DNA from: Faecalicatena fissicatena
GTDB taxonomy: Bacteria > Bacillota > Clostridia > Lachnospirales > Lachnospiraceae
DNA length: 64,000 nucleotides
Assembly: GCA_001028025.1 (NCBI GenBank)
Contig: LDAQ01000007.1
Coordinates: forward strand, 60,466 to 124,465
Reading direction: 5' to 3'
The notes beneath the pieces are model-generated. The model searched no databases and was not told where the DNA came from. It was given only the letters and a program-made list of their open reading frames with translations. Below are positions 52,298 to 61,110 of the stretch, piece by piece. A program made the translations under genes and the position numbers. Each line of letters opens with the position of its first letter. Within the stretch, counting starts at the first letter, position 1.

Positions 52298-53758
52298 ATG
52301 GTTGAAAAGTCAATTTGGGATATTTCTGCAGCATCAGCTAAAAGACCCCCGCTGCAGGGGGATATCGAGACGGATACGGTGATTATCGGCGGCGGGATGG
52401 CCGGGATTCTGACGGCTCATTTTCTGGAGCAGGCGGGGATGAAATGTGTTGTTTTGGAAGCGGATCGGATTGGGAGTGGACAGACAAGGAATACGACAGC
52501 TAAGGTGACTTCCCAGCATGGGATGATTTATGACAGGCTGCTGCAGAGTGAAGGCGCAGAAAAGGCGGGGCTTTATGCTGCGGCTAATCAGGAGGCGGTT
52601 GAGCGTTACCGGATACTGGCCAAAAAGTATCAGGGGGATATCGGGTGGAGCCAGTGTCCAGCCTATTTGTATACCACAGAGGATACAGGGGCGATCCGGC
52701 GGGAACATGAGGCTGTGAAACGGCTGGGACTTCCCATGCAGCTGACCGAGAAGACAGAGCTTCCTTTTCAGGTAAAGCTGGCGTTGAAAATGGAAGGGCA
52801 GGGACAGTTTCATCCTCTTCGGTTTTTGTACATGCTTGCGGAGGAACTGACCATATTTGAGCATACAAAAGTAACACATGTGGAGGAGAATGCAGCTGTT
52901 ACAGCGCAGGGAACAGTACGTGCCCAAAAAGTTGTATTTGCCTGTCATTATCCTTTTTTGAACAGCCCGGGATATTATTTTATGCGTATGCACCAGGAGA
53001 GAAGCTATGTGCTCGCTGTAAAGAAAGCCGCCTCGCTGGATGGGATGTATTATGGCATTGATGAAGACGGATTATCCTTTCGGAGCGCCGGGGAATATCT
53101 GCTGCTCGGGGGCGGGGGACACCGAACCGGGAAAAATACAACCGGGACCTCTTACGAATACCTGAGCAGCAGGGCGGAAGCTTACTGGCCGGGATGCAAA
53201 GAAATGGCGCGCTGGTCGGCGCAGGATTGCATGACGCTGGATGGGATTCCCTATATTGGCCAGTACAGCAAAAGCAGTCCTGACTGGTATGTAGCTACAG
53301 GGTTTGGAAAATGGGGGATGACCAGCTCCATGGTTTCGGCTATGATTCTCTCTGACCTGATCTGCGGACGGCAGAGCCAGTACGCGGAGGTGTTTACACC
53401 AAGGCGGTTCCATCTGCAGTCTTCTGTGGGGACGCTGATCAAAGAAGGCGGATATGCAGTTTCAGGCCTTATCAGGCAGGCCGCGTCAATACCGAAAGAA
53501 AAGTTGGAAGATCTGCGTCCGGGTCATGGCGGGATCGTGGAGCATGATGGAAATAAATTCGGAGTATACAGGGAAGAGACAGGGAAAATCTATGCCATTT
53601 CCACTCGGTGTCCGCATCTGGGATGCCAGCTTGCATGGAATCCGGACGAAAAAAGCTGGGACTGCCCGTGCCACGGGTCACGGTTTGATTACCGGGGAAA
53701 ACGGCTGGACGGGCCGGCACAGAATGATCTGGAATGTCATATCAGGAGGGAGAACTAG
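52298..53758 (+). CDS. FAD-dependent oxidoreductase with C-terminal Rieske [2Fe-2S] domain
   Basis: A 486-residue fusion. Residues 25-380 are a DadA/glycine-oxidase-type flavoprotein (TVIIGGGMAGILTAHFLEQAG with FAD motif; GQTRNTTAKVTSQHG). Residues 395-486 are a Rieske domain with CPHLGCQ and CPCHGSRFD ligands. The architecture is common in Bacillota, with unknown substrate; oxidation of an amine, with electrons passed to the Rieske cluster, is likely. ATG at 52298 has GAGGTG 6 bases upstream, and a GTG 9 bases earlier is less likely. The next gene begins directly after its stop. Confidence 0.9.
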   Translation: MVEKSIWDISAASAKRPPLQGDIETDTVIIGGGMAGILTAHFLEQAGMKCVVLEADRIGSGQTRNTTAKVTSQHGMIYDRLLQSEGAEKAGLYAAANQEAVERYRILAKKYQGDIGWSQCPAYLYTTEDTGAIRREHEAVKRLGLPMQLTEKTELPFQVKLALKMEGQGQFHPLRFLYMLAEELTIFEHTKVTHVEENAAVTAQGTVRAQKVVFACHYPFLNSPGYYFMRMHQERSYVLAVKKAASLDGMYYGIDEDGLSFRSAGEYLLLGGGGHRTGKNTTGTSYEYLSSRAEAYWPGCKEMARWSAQDCMTLDGIPYIGQYSKSSPDWYVATGFGKWGMTSSMVSAMILSDLICGRQSQYAEVFTPRRFHLQSSVGTLIKEGGYAVSGLIRQAASIPKEKLEDLRPGHGGIVEHDGNKFGVYREETGKIYAISTRCPHLGCQLAWNPDEKSWDCPCHGSRFDYRGKRLDGPAQNDLECHIRREN

Positions 53759-54859
53759 ATGAAGGAAAAGTATTTTCACGGGGTGGGAAAAAAGGGCCCT
53801 TATTTTGAGGGCTGGTATCTGAAACACCAGAATCAGGGGAAAACCATTGCATTTATTCCGGCAGTGCATGCGGACAAGAACGGAAACTGGACGGCGTCTA
53901 TCCAGGTGGTTCTGGATCATGGGGCATGGAATTTTACGTATCCAATCGAGATGTGCCTGATTCATGATAATGAATTTCAGGTTAATATCGGTGATAATTT
54001 ATTTTCAGAAAAAGGGATTTCCGTCAGTATACACACGGACGAACTATCAGTAGAGGGAAAGATAGCCTATTCAGGTTTTCATAAGATCAGAGGAGATATC
54101 ATGGGACCTTTCCGTTTTTTCCCGTTTATGCAGTGCAGCCACGGTGTGTTAAGTATGGCGCATAATCTGAAAGGTTCTCTGACTGTGAACGGAAAACAGA
54201 TGGATTTTACCGGCGGCAGAGGTTATATCGAGACTGACAGGGGAGAATCATTTCCGGAGACGTACCTGTGGACCCAGTGCGGGTTTGGAGAAGTAAAGGA
54301 TACGGACAGGAAGAAGCGCGGCAGTGCAGGGAAAAGACCACGAAATTATCAAAAAGCAAAGTTCGGGGCCGGAAAAAGACTGAATAAATTTGGAAACATG
54401 AAAAAGGCCAGAAAAAAACGGTACGGACTGGAAACAACGCATTGTGAGGTCGGAAAAAAACATAACGACTTCAGAAGGAGAGAAAATGCTGACCGTAAGA
54501 ATGAGATGAACAGTATTATGGCGTCTGTTGCAGACATTCCGTTTCTGGGAATGCATTTCAGGGGCTGTATCTGTGCGGTTCATTACCAGGGGCGGGAATA
54601 CCGTATGGGAACTTATTTTGGCGCCCGGATTACAGAATACCGTGAGGGGGCAGTGACACTGAAGCAGGGAAAACTGCTTTTGAAAGTCACGAAGCTCGGG
54701 GAAAAGTCTCACGGGCTCAGGGCTCCTTATGAGGGGAGTATGGACCGGATTATAAAAGAAAGTCCGGCCTGCAGTATGGAATATCAGTTGTGGAAGGGAA
54801 AAAAGCAGATCTTCTATCTGATATCGGAGCAGGCGTCCTACGAACAGGAATTTTCATAA
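53759..54859 (+). CDS. Tocopherol-cyclase-like protein with an internal basic insertion
   Basis: A 366-residue protein whose start (YFEGWYLKHQ) and end (REYRMGTYFGARI) fit the tocopherol cyclase-like (lipocalin/DUF-type) family, which binds lipophilic molecules. Between about residues 178 and 258 lies an 80-residue lysine/arginine-rich segment (KKRGSAGKRPRNYQ, KKARKKRYG and so on), A-rich in DNA and without stops, not expected in the family. It splits the motif ETYLWTQCGF from the rest. It abuts the FAD-Rieske gene with no gap. The partner chemistry on a lipid or quinone is inference. Confidence 0.75.
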   Translation: MKEKYFHGVGKKGPYFEGWYLKHQNQGKTIAFIPAVHADKNGNWTASIQVVLDHGAWNFTYPIEMCLIHDNEFQVNIGDNLFSEKGISVSIHTDELSVEGKIAYSGFHKIRGDIMGPFRFFPFMQCSHGVLSMAHNLKGSLTVNGKQMDFTGGRGYIETDRGESFPETYLWTQCGFGEVKDTDRKKRGSAGKRPRNYQKAKFGAGKRLNKFGNMKKARKKRYGLETTHCEVGKKHNDFRRRENADRKNEMNSIMASVADIPFLGMHFRGCICAVHYQGREYRMGTYFGARITEYREGAVTLKQGKLLLKVTKLGEKSHGLRAPYEGSMDRIIKESPACSMEYQLWKGKKQIFYLISEQASYEQEFS

Positions 54860-54981
54860 AGTAATAGACGGGGCATTTCTAACATTTTTGTAATATAAGC
54901 CGGTTCTTCGAAAAAAATATGATACAATATCACCAGACGGCAGACTTCTGCTGTCTGATGTTGTATTCAGGAGTGGTGAAA

Positions 54982-55647
54982 ATGAAAATTATGATTGTAG
55001 AAGACGATATGACATTGGCGAAGGAGCTGGTGCTGCTGTGCAGACGGTGGGGATTTGACGCGGTTTATACGGAACAGTTCGGTGATATTACAAATGAATA
55101 TATCAGATGTCAGCCGGATCTGATTTTGATGGATATTAATCTGCCCTGTTACGACGGGTTCTATTGGTGCGAAAAGGTACGCCAGATTTCCAATGTGCCG
55201 CTTCTGTATCTTTCCAGCAGAGACCAGAATGCGGACAAGGTAATGGCAATGGCAGCGGGAGGGGACGATTATGTGGAAAAGCCGTTCGATCCGGAGCTGC
55301 TTCTGCTGAAAATCCGTGCTATGCTGCGGCGGGCCTATGAGTATACCACCAGTGAGCGTACATATCTCAATGGCGGTATGTATTACGAAAATGGGCAGTT
55401 TGCATGCGGCGGGCACACCGTGGATCTTACAAAATCTGAGAGCAAGATTATGGCTGCGCTCCTCGCCAGAAGAGGAAATGTGGTCAGCAGGGAAAAACTC
55501 ATGCAGCAACTGTGGAACACGGATGAATTTGTGACAGATGCTTCGTTGAGCGTTCTTATTTCACGCCTCCGCTCGAAACTGAATGATGTTACGGGCGGAA
55601 GCGATATTATTGTAACGAAAAAGGGCATGGGGTATTATATAGAATGA
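54982..55647 (+). CDS. Response regulator, OmpR family (BceR-like)
   Basis: A 221-residue regulator with phospho-acceptor Asp51 in ILMDINLP, acidic EDD near 7-9, YLSSRD and VEKPF, and a winged-helix output domain (DLTKSESKIMAALLARRG; DASLSVLISRLRSKL). GGAGTGGTGA precedes the ATG at 54982. It heads a module of regulator, kinase, ATPase and permease. By analogy with BceR it induces the transporter genes downstream when the kinase is activated. Confidence 0.93.
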   Translation: MKIMIVEDDMTLAKELVLLCRRWGFDAVYTEQFGDITNEYIRCQPDLILMDINLPCYDGFYWCEKVRQISNVPLLYLSSRDQNADKVMAMAAGGDDYVEKPFDPELLLLKIRAMLRRAYEYTTSERTYLNGGMYYENGQFACGGHTVDLTKSESKIMAALLARRGNVVSREKLMQQLWNTDEFVTDASLSVLISRLRSKLNDVTGGSDIIVTKKGMGYYIE

Positions 55648-56669
55648 AAAATTATCTGAAAGAGAAGCTTGGGGGTATTCTGACCTGTGTGATGGTCCTG
55701 GCTGTTATAAATCTGTACTTTGGGGTGCTGTGTGCAGATAGTGTATACTTTGCGGATCTTCTGTATCTGGATGGAATCCTTCTGGCCGCAGGGCTGTTTT
55801 ACCTTGCACTTGGATACAGAAAATGGAAACAGATAACCCGCATTCTGGATGATGAGATACATAAGAACAGAGAAGAAGCCAGTCGTCTGCTCGGCAGCAG
55901 GGTTACAGATGTGATGTGCAGGATGGAGAAGGAAAATGCCGAGGATATCAGCATATTGCTGGAGGAGCGGGACGGACTGACAGATTATATTACAAGATGG
56001 GCACACGAAGTCAAGCTGCCGCTTTCTGCGCTGGGCCTGATGAATGAGAGAAATCCGGACGGGGAACTGCAGGGCGAGATGCAGGGATGCCTGGAGCGGA
56101 TACAGCAGCTTCTGAACACCATGATGATGAGCAGCAAGCTGAAAAATATGGAAAATGATGTGCGCTATGAGAAGGTTTATCTGGAGGAAGCGGTGAATGA
56201 GGCCCTGAAGAATCAGTCTTATTTTCTGATCCGGGAACATTTCCAGATTGAAAAGATACTGGAGGGTGCCACGGTGTATAGCGACAGGAGGTGGCTTGTC
56301 TATATGTTGGATCAGCTCATTGGAAATGCGGTAAAATACAGGGCGCAGCAGCCGTCGCTTACCTTTGAAGCAAAATGTATTTCAGCGGATGAAGTGAAGC
56401 TTACAGTGAAAGACAACGGGATCGGAATCGCAGAAGGCGAGATTCCTTATATTTTTGACAGAGGTTATATTGGAAGCAACCTGAGAAGCGGGGATTATCG
56501 TTCTACCGGGATGGGGCTTTATTTCGTGAAGGAGACGGCCGGGCATCTTGGTATCCGGCTGGAGGCATATTCCAGGCAGGGGGAGGGCACACGGTTTGAA
56601 CTTCGGTTTTTTAACAACACGGCATATTTTAATATGGACATTGATGCAAAGAGGCAGGCAGAAGAATAA
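55644..56669 (+). CDS. Intramembrane-sensing histidine kinase (BceS-like)
   Basis: A 341-residue kinase with two membrane helices (about 10-32 and 38-58) and almost no extracellular loop, the form of BceS kinases that sense through the transporter. The phospho-acceptor His121 is in RWAHEVKLPLSAL, an E-K-x-P variant of the usual E-x-K-T-P. ATP-binding motifs are LIGNAVKYR, DNGIGIAE and STGMGLYFV. It overlaps the regulator by 4 bases. Confidence 0.93.
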   Translation: MKNYLKEKLGGILTCVMVLAVINLYFGVLCADSVYFADLLYLDGILLAAGLFYLALGYRKWKQITRILDDEIHKNREEASRLLGSRVTDVMCRMEKENAEDISILLEERDGLTDYITRWAHEVKLPLSALGLMNERNPDGELQGEMQGCLERIQQLLNTMMMSSKLKNMENDVRYEKVYLEEAVNEALKNQSYFLIREHFQIEKILEGATVYSDRRWLVYMLDQLIGNAVKYRAQQPSLTFEAKCISADEVKLTVKDNGIGIAEGEIPYIFDRGYIGSNLRSGDYRSTGMGLYFVKETAGHLGIRLEAYSRQGEGTRFELRFFNNTAYFNMDIDAKRQAEE

Positions 56670-56838
56670 ACATTGCGGAGGGATTCTGGCTAAATCTCAA
56701 TGTGTCAGTACACTAGTATTGCAATGATACGGCAATCTTGCAGAAATGTTAGATATAAGAGGGGACTGTTATCCGAATGAAAGGATTTCCGACCCTCTTT
56801 TTGTTACAATTTTAGTGATAAAAGGAGGTATTCGTAAT

Positions 56839-57591
56839 ATGAAGAAAATAATGGAAATCAGAAATCTTGTAAAAAGTTTTGGAAGAAGGGAATATGAATC
56901 CCAGGTTCTGAAAGGGATTAACCTGGATATTCAGGAGCAGGACTTTGTGGCCATCATGGGGCCAAGCGGTGCCGGGAAGTCAACGCTTTTAAATATGCTC
57001 TCCACACTGGACAAACCGACCAGGGGGCAGATCTTTCTGGACGGGGAGGACGTGACAAAGGCGGACAATAAGCGTCTGTCAGTGATACGCAGGGATAAAA
57101 TCGGTTTCATTTTCCAGGAGTATAATCTTCTTGACAATATGACTCTGGAAGACAATATTGCTCTTCCGCTGTCCCTGAACGGGGTAAAGAGCCGTGAGGT
57201 GCAGAAACGGGTCCAGAACATGGCAAAGCTTTTCCAGCTGGAGGAACATCTTTCCAAATACCCATATCAGCTGTCGGGAGGACAGAAGCAGAGAGGTGCA
57301 AGTGCCCGGGCATTGATCACAGAACCGAAGATTATCTTTGCTGATGAGCCGACCGGAGCGCTTGACTCCAGGTCCAGCCGGGATCTGCTTATGAGTCTGA
57401 AAGCGGCAAATGACTCCGGGCGCGCTACGATTCTGATGGTGACACATGATGCCTATACGGCAAGTTACGCAAAGCAGGTCTACATGCTCTCCGACGGCCA
57501 GGTACAGTGCAGGCTGAACAGTATGGGGGACAGAAAAGTCTTTTACGAAGAGATTATGGAACTGCTCGCGTCCATGGGAGGTGAGCGGTAG
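56839..57591 (+). CDS. Peptide-antibiotic ABC transporter ATPase (BceA-like)
   Basis: A 250-residue ATPase of the MacB/BceA class: Walker A GPSGAGKST, Q-loop FIFQEYNLLDNMT, signature LSGGQKQRGASARAL and Walker B IIFADEPTGALDS. The start at 56839 follows AAAGGAGG. A 170-bp gap after the kinase gene probably carries the promoter controlled by the response regulator (TTGCAA-type and palindrome-like sequences near 56720). Its permease follows directly. Confidence 0.93.
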   Translation: MKKIMEIRNLVKSFGRREYESQVLKGINLDIQEQDFVAIMGPSGAGKSTLLNMLSTLDKPTRGQIFLDGEDVTKADNKRLSVIRRDKIGFIFQEYNLLDNMTLEDNIALPLSLNGVKSREVQKRVQNMAKLFQLEEHLSKYPYQLSGGQKQRGASARALITEPKIIFADEPTGALDSRSSRDLLMSLKAANDSGRATILMVTHDAYTASYAKQVYMLSDGQVQCRLNSMGDRKVFYEEIMELLASMGGER

Positions 57592-59508
57592 ATGAGTTTG
57601 TGCAGACTGGCATTTTCCAACTTTAAAAGAAGCGTGCGGGAATATGCGGCATTGATTATATCCCTCGCATTTTCCGTTTTTATATTTTTTAACTTTCAGA
57701 ATATTCTTTATTCTGACTCCATGGATGTTCTGAACAGCATGAAAAAAGACTACATTGACATGGTCGTACATGCGGCTTCCGTAGTTTTTGGGGTATTCTT
57801 ATTCTTCTTTATCTGGTATGCAACAAATGTATTTCTGAATCAGCGGAAAAAAGAGATCGGGATCTATACATTTATGGGGCTGGATAACGTGCGTATTGGG
57901 AAAATGTATGCACTGGAGGCGTTATTTATCGGCATATTCTCTCTGCTGGCAGGACTGCTGTCAGGGGCTGTATTTTCAAAATTATTTCAAATGCTGCTGA
58001 TGAAACTTTCGGAAATCAGCGTAGATATCCGTTTTTCTTTTTCTGTAAAACCTATACTGATCACATCGGCTGTATTTTTTGTCATATTCGGTCTGATGAT
58101 ACTGAAAGGTTATGTGTCAATTACAAGAAGCAGCGTGCTGAACATGCTTTCTGGCGCAAAACAGGAAGAAATGAAACCGGAAAAGGTATGGCTGGCCGCC
58201 TTAAAATCTGTGGCAGGTGTGGCTGTTCTGGCAGCTGGTTATGTATGTGCAATAAAAACAGGTGATCTGGATACTCTGGGGTATACACTGATGGCAGTCA
58301 TACTGGTAATTGCAGGGGTATACCTGCTGTTTGGCGGTGCAATTCCGTTTTTTATCAGAAGGCTGACCAGGAACAAGCATTTCCTGTATCATAAGCAGCG
58401 GAGCCTCTGGGTGAATAATCTGGCATTCAGGATCCGGAGAAATTACCGCACATATGCCATGGTAACGATTCTGATGATTTGTTCCGTGACGGTACTGGGG
58501 ACAGCCATTGCCATGAAACAGCGCTACGATAAGATGGTGCACTTTCAAGATACTTTCACATATCAGGTAGTCAGTTCACATGAGATGGATATGGAAGAGA
58601 TCGAAGCGGGAATATCCCAGAATAATAAGGTGGAATATAAGGCGGAGGCGTCCTATCTGATTCTGGACCCCAGTATGTTCCATACCGAATATACAAACTT
58701 TACGTACGGTATTATACCTTTTTCCCAGGTGAAAAATATTGCTGAACAGGCAGGCCTGCCTTTCGAATACACCGAATTGAAAAAGGATGAAGCGATCAAG
58801 CTTTCGCACATTATACTGATGAGTCTTGCAGGGCAGGATGCAAAGGATGTACAGATCGGGGATTCCACTTACCGTGTTATCGCAGAAGAGGATACAGCGT
58901 TTCTGGGTACCATGCAGGAACAGATGGATATTTATGTACTTAATGACGAGGTATATAAAGAACTGGAACCCATGGGTACACTTCTGCACATGTATAACTA
59001 TAAGATTGAGGATACTTCCAATGCTGACGCATCCCGGCCTTATCTGAAGAGTCTCGCTGAAACAGATGAAAACGGACAGATGCAGGTAGGGGTCAACTTT
59101 TCCGGCTCTGAGAACAACACAGAGGCCTGGATCCGCGTCATGTACTCTCTTTGCGTGTTCATGTTTGTAACACTGATCCTTGCAGGAGGCAGCATTATCT
59201 TCATCAAACTGAATAATGATGCCTACGAAGACGGCGAGAGGTACCGGGTTCTGCGCAAACTTGGGATCGGCGAGGACACACTGTACAAGTCTATGAAAAA
59301 CGAGATTCGTTTCACTTATTATTGTCCTTTCGTACTCATGGCAGTGTCCTCCTGGTTTGCGATCCGGGCGCTGGGAAATGTAATGAAAGAAGATTTGCTC
59401 CGCGTGAATCTGTATAGCGCAGCGTCCATACTGGTTGTATTCACACTGATCTATCTGGTGTCAGTACGGGTGTTCCGGAGAAAGGTCCTGGATAAGCAGG
59501 AAAAATAA
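57592..59508 (+). CDS. Peptide-antibiotic ABC transporter permease (BceB-like)
   Basis: A 638-residue membrane protein of the FtsX/BceB type with ten predicted helices: one near 15-35, several up to residue 305, then a large extracellular domain of about 210 residues (roughly 330-520), then three helices at the end. The large extracellular loop is the mark of BceB proteins that bind lipid-linked peptide antibiotics. It begins directly at the ATPase stop. Together with the kinase it likely removes an antimicrobial peptide from its cell-wall target. Confidence 0.92.
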   Translation: MSLCRLAFSNFKRSVREYAALIISLAFSVFIFFNFQNILYSDSMDVLNSMKKDYIDMVVHAASVVFGVFLFFFIWYATNVFLNQRKKEIGIYTFMGLDNVRIGKMYALEALFIGIFSLLAGLLSGAVFSKLFQMLLMKLSEISVDIRFSFSVKPILITSAVFFVIFGLMILKGYVSITRSSVLNMLSGAKQEEMKPEKVWLAALKSVAGVAVLAAGYVCAIKTGDLDTLGYTLMAVILVIAGVYLLFGGAIPFFIRRLTRNKHFLYHKQRSLWVNNLAFRIRRNYRTYAMVTILMICSVTVLGTAIAMKQRYDKMVHFQDTFTYQVVSSHEMDMEEIEAGISQNNKVEYKAEASYLILDPSMFHTEYTNFTYGIIPFSQVKNIAEQAGLPFEYTELKKDEAIKLSHIILMSLAGQDAKDVQIGDSTYRVIAEEDTAFLGTMQEQMDIYVLNDEVYKELEPMGTLLHMYNYKIEDTSNADASRPYLKSLAETDENGQMQVGVNFSGSENNTEAWIRVMYSLCVFMFVTLILAGGSIIFIKLNNDAYEDGERYRVLRKLGIGEDTLYKSMKNEIRFTYYCPFVLMAVSSWFAIRALGNVMKEDLLRVNLYSAASILVVFTLIYLVSVRVFRRKVLDKQEK

Positions 59509-59556
59509 TAAGGAAAAGGTATATCCTTCATTACTCTTTAAACAAAGAAAAGCATC

Positions 59557-59699
59557 AGGGCGTGTTTGACAATTCTTGTATATAGCCAATTGGGAGAAGT
59601 AGTTACGGTTCAGACCATGCTGTGCATGTACTGTACAGCATCGGAGCCACAACGAAAAGCAGCCAATGAACCATATACATAAATTATCAAACACGTCCT
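59557..59699. mobile_element. MITE-like element of 143 bp
   Basis: The ends AGGGCGTGTTTGACAATT and (minus strand) AGGACGTGTTTGATAATT match at 16 of 18 positions, and similarity extends further inward. The interior, on the minus strand, encodes a short W-L-L-F...C-T-A-W fragment resembling the end of a transposase, without an intact frame. Thus it looks like an internally deleted insertion sequence. No clear target duplication is visible. It lies between the BceB-like and the MetH-activation-like genes. Confidence 0.6.
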
Positions 59700-59771
59700 A
59701 ATTTTATTTAGGATTTGTGTTAAAATGGGAACAGATAAACCAGTAGAAAACAAAAACAGGAGGTACTTAAA

Positions 59772-60443
59772 ATGGAACGCTTTATAATGGACGGTTTTCA
59801 AATCCAGATTCCGTTAGATGAGCTGACAAAAAGGCTGTGTCTTGCTGATGAAGAAGATGTGGAACTGATGCGGAAGAAACTGGCTGAGGCTCTGGCAATT
59901 GCATGCCCCAAGGCTCTGTACAGAATATGCAAGGTGAACGGGATAGAAGACGATACTGTTCAGATTGAGGGAAAGGAATTCCATAGTAAGGTTCTTGCTG
60001 CGCGTCTGAAAGATGTACATCATGTATTTGCCTATGTGGTAACGTGCGGAACAGAAGTGGATGAGTGGAGTCGTAAGGAAAAAGACTACATAGTCAATCT
60101 ATGGCTGGATATTTTAAAGGAGATGATTCTGGGGGAAGCCCGGATACAATTTCAGACAGCTTTATGTGAACGCTATGGGATTCCAAAACTATCTTCCATG
60201 GGTCCCGGTTCAGGGAATCTGGATACCTGGCCCATTGCCCAGCAAAGACCGCTGTTCGAACTGCTGGAAAATGTGACCGAAGACACGGGAGTGGTACTGA
60301 CGGCCAGTTATCTGATGCATCCTACGAAATCAGTGTCTGGTGTTTTGTTTCCTTCGGATAAAGAATTTGTGACCTGCTCTTTGTGTAAACGAACGAACTG
60401 CCAGAACAGGCGGGAGCCTTATAAGGAGCATACAGATATTTAA
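59772..60443 (+). CDS. Vitamin-B12-dependent methionine synthase activation-domain-like protein
   Basis: A 223-residue free-standing protein related to the MetH reactivation domain. It has VTCGTEVDEW, LWLDILKEMILGEARIQF, LSSMGPGSGNLDTWPIAQQRPLFELL and the TASYLMHPTKSVSGVLFP block that binds SAM in MetH, with a Cys-rich end (CSLCKRTNCQNRREPY). Stand-alone versions occur with corrinoid methyltransferase systems, but none is adjacent. It may reactivate a cobalamin protein elsewhere. AGGAGG precedes the ATG. Confidence 0.85.
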   Translation: MERFIMDGFQIQIPLDELTKRLCLADEEDVELMRKKLAEALAIACPKALYRICKVNGIEDDTVQIEGKEFHSKVLAARLKDVHHVFAYVVTCGTEVDEWSRKEKDYIVNLWLDILKEMILGEARIQFQTALCERYGIPKLSSMGPGSGNLDTWPIAQQRPLFELLENVTEDTGVVLTASYLMHPTKSVSGVLFPSDKEFVTCSLCKRTNCQNRREPYKEHTDI

Positions 60444-60586
60444 ATAGAAACTCTGTTAAATGAAAGCGGAGGTGTTACTAACTATTCGGTAAATGAAATT
60501 CTATTCTTTTGCTTAAAAGCCTGCTCAATAATAAGTGCATCGATAGGCCTGATACTAAGAAAAAGAACATAATTCTATAAATCGTC

Positions 60587-60610
60587 AGATAGAGAGATTC
60601 CTCTCTATCT
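60587..60610 (+). terminator. Perfect hairpin after the MetH-activation-like gene
   Basis: AGATAGAGAG, ATTC, CTCTCTATCT; a 10-bp perfect stem about 145 bp after the gene, with a TTTTTGG run 20 bases beyond. Possible terminator. Confidence 0.4.
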
Positions 60611-60635
60611 CTGGCAAAAGTTTTTGGAGCAGTGC

Positions 60636-60799
60636 CTAGTACATCGTCTAATAATTAACTGCCACTTAAGCAGACCTAAATTTTCGATAGCACTGCTCCC
60701 CAAGCCTCAGCGTAGCCCACTACGCCTGCGTTTGTGAAGCAGCACTCTCAAAAATTTATCTCAGCTTAAGAGTCAGTTACTTATTTTACGATGTACTAG
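60636..60799. repeat. 164-bp imperfect inverted repeat
   Basis: It begins CTAGTACATCG and ends CGATGTACTAG; each arm of about 80 bases matches the other over most of its length (for example TAACTG..TTAAGC and TAAATTTT segments, AGCACTGCT/AGCAGCACT). The centre is GCCTCAGCGTAGCCC/ACTACGCCTGCG. No coding potential. It looks like a full palindromic mobile element, without an internal gene. The rest of the gap 60444-61110 shows only the hairpin at 60587. Confidence 0.75.
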
Positions 60800-61110
60800 T
60801 ACATCCAAAAACTGTATTAGAGCATATAATGTGCGTATTTATAGATATTTTATTTGTAACAAAATAAAAAATATGATAAAGTAAACATACCCAGAAAACA
60901 ATCATGGGGGTACATTTCAAACATTCTTTATATTCATTAACAGATGAGATTATCAATCTCATTCTTTCAGGCAGATTCGCCGGATAATTCATGTTTGAAA
61001 AAGAAAAATATAAAAAAGTAACAGGAAGGTGATACGTATTGGAAGAGTGATACTTGTCGATGGTATCAAGCGTTTTCAACGGAGAAAGACTGACAAGGAG
61101 AAAATTGAAT

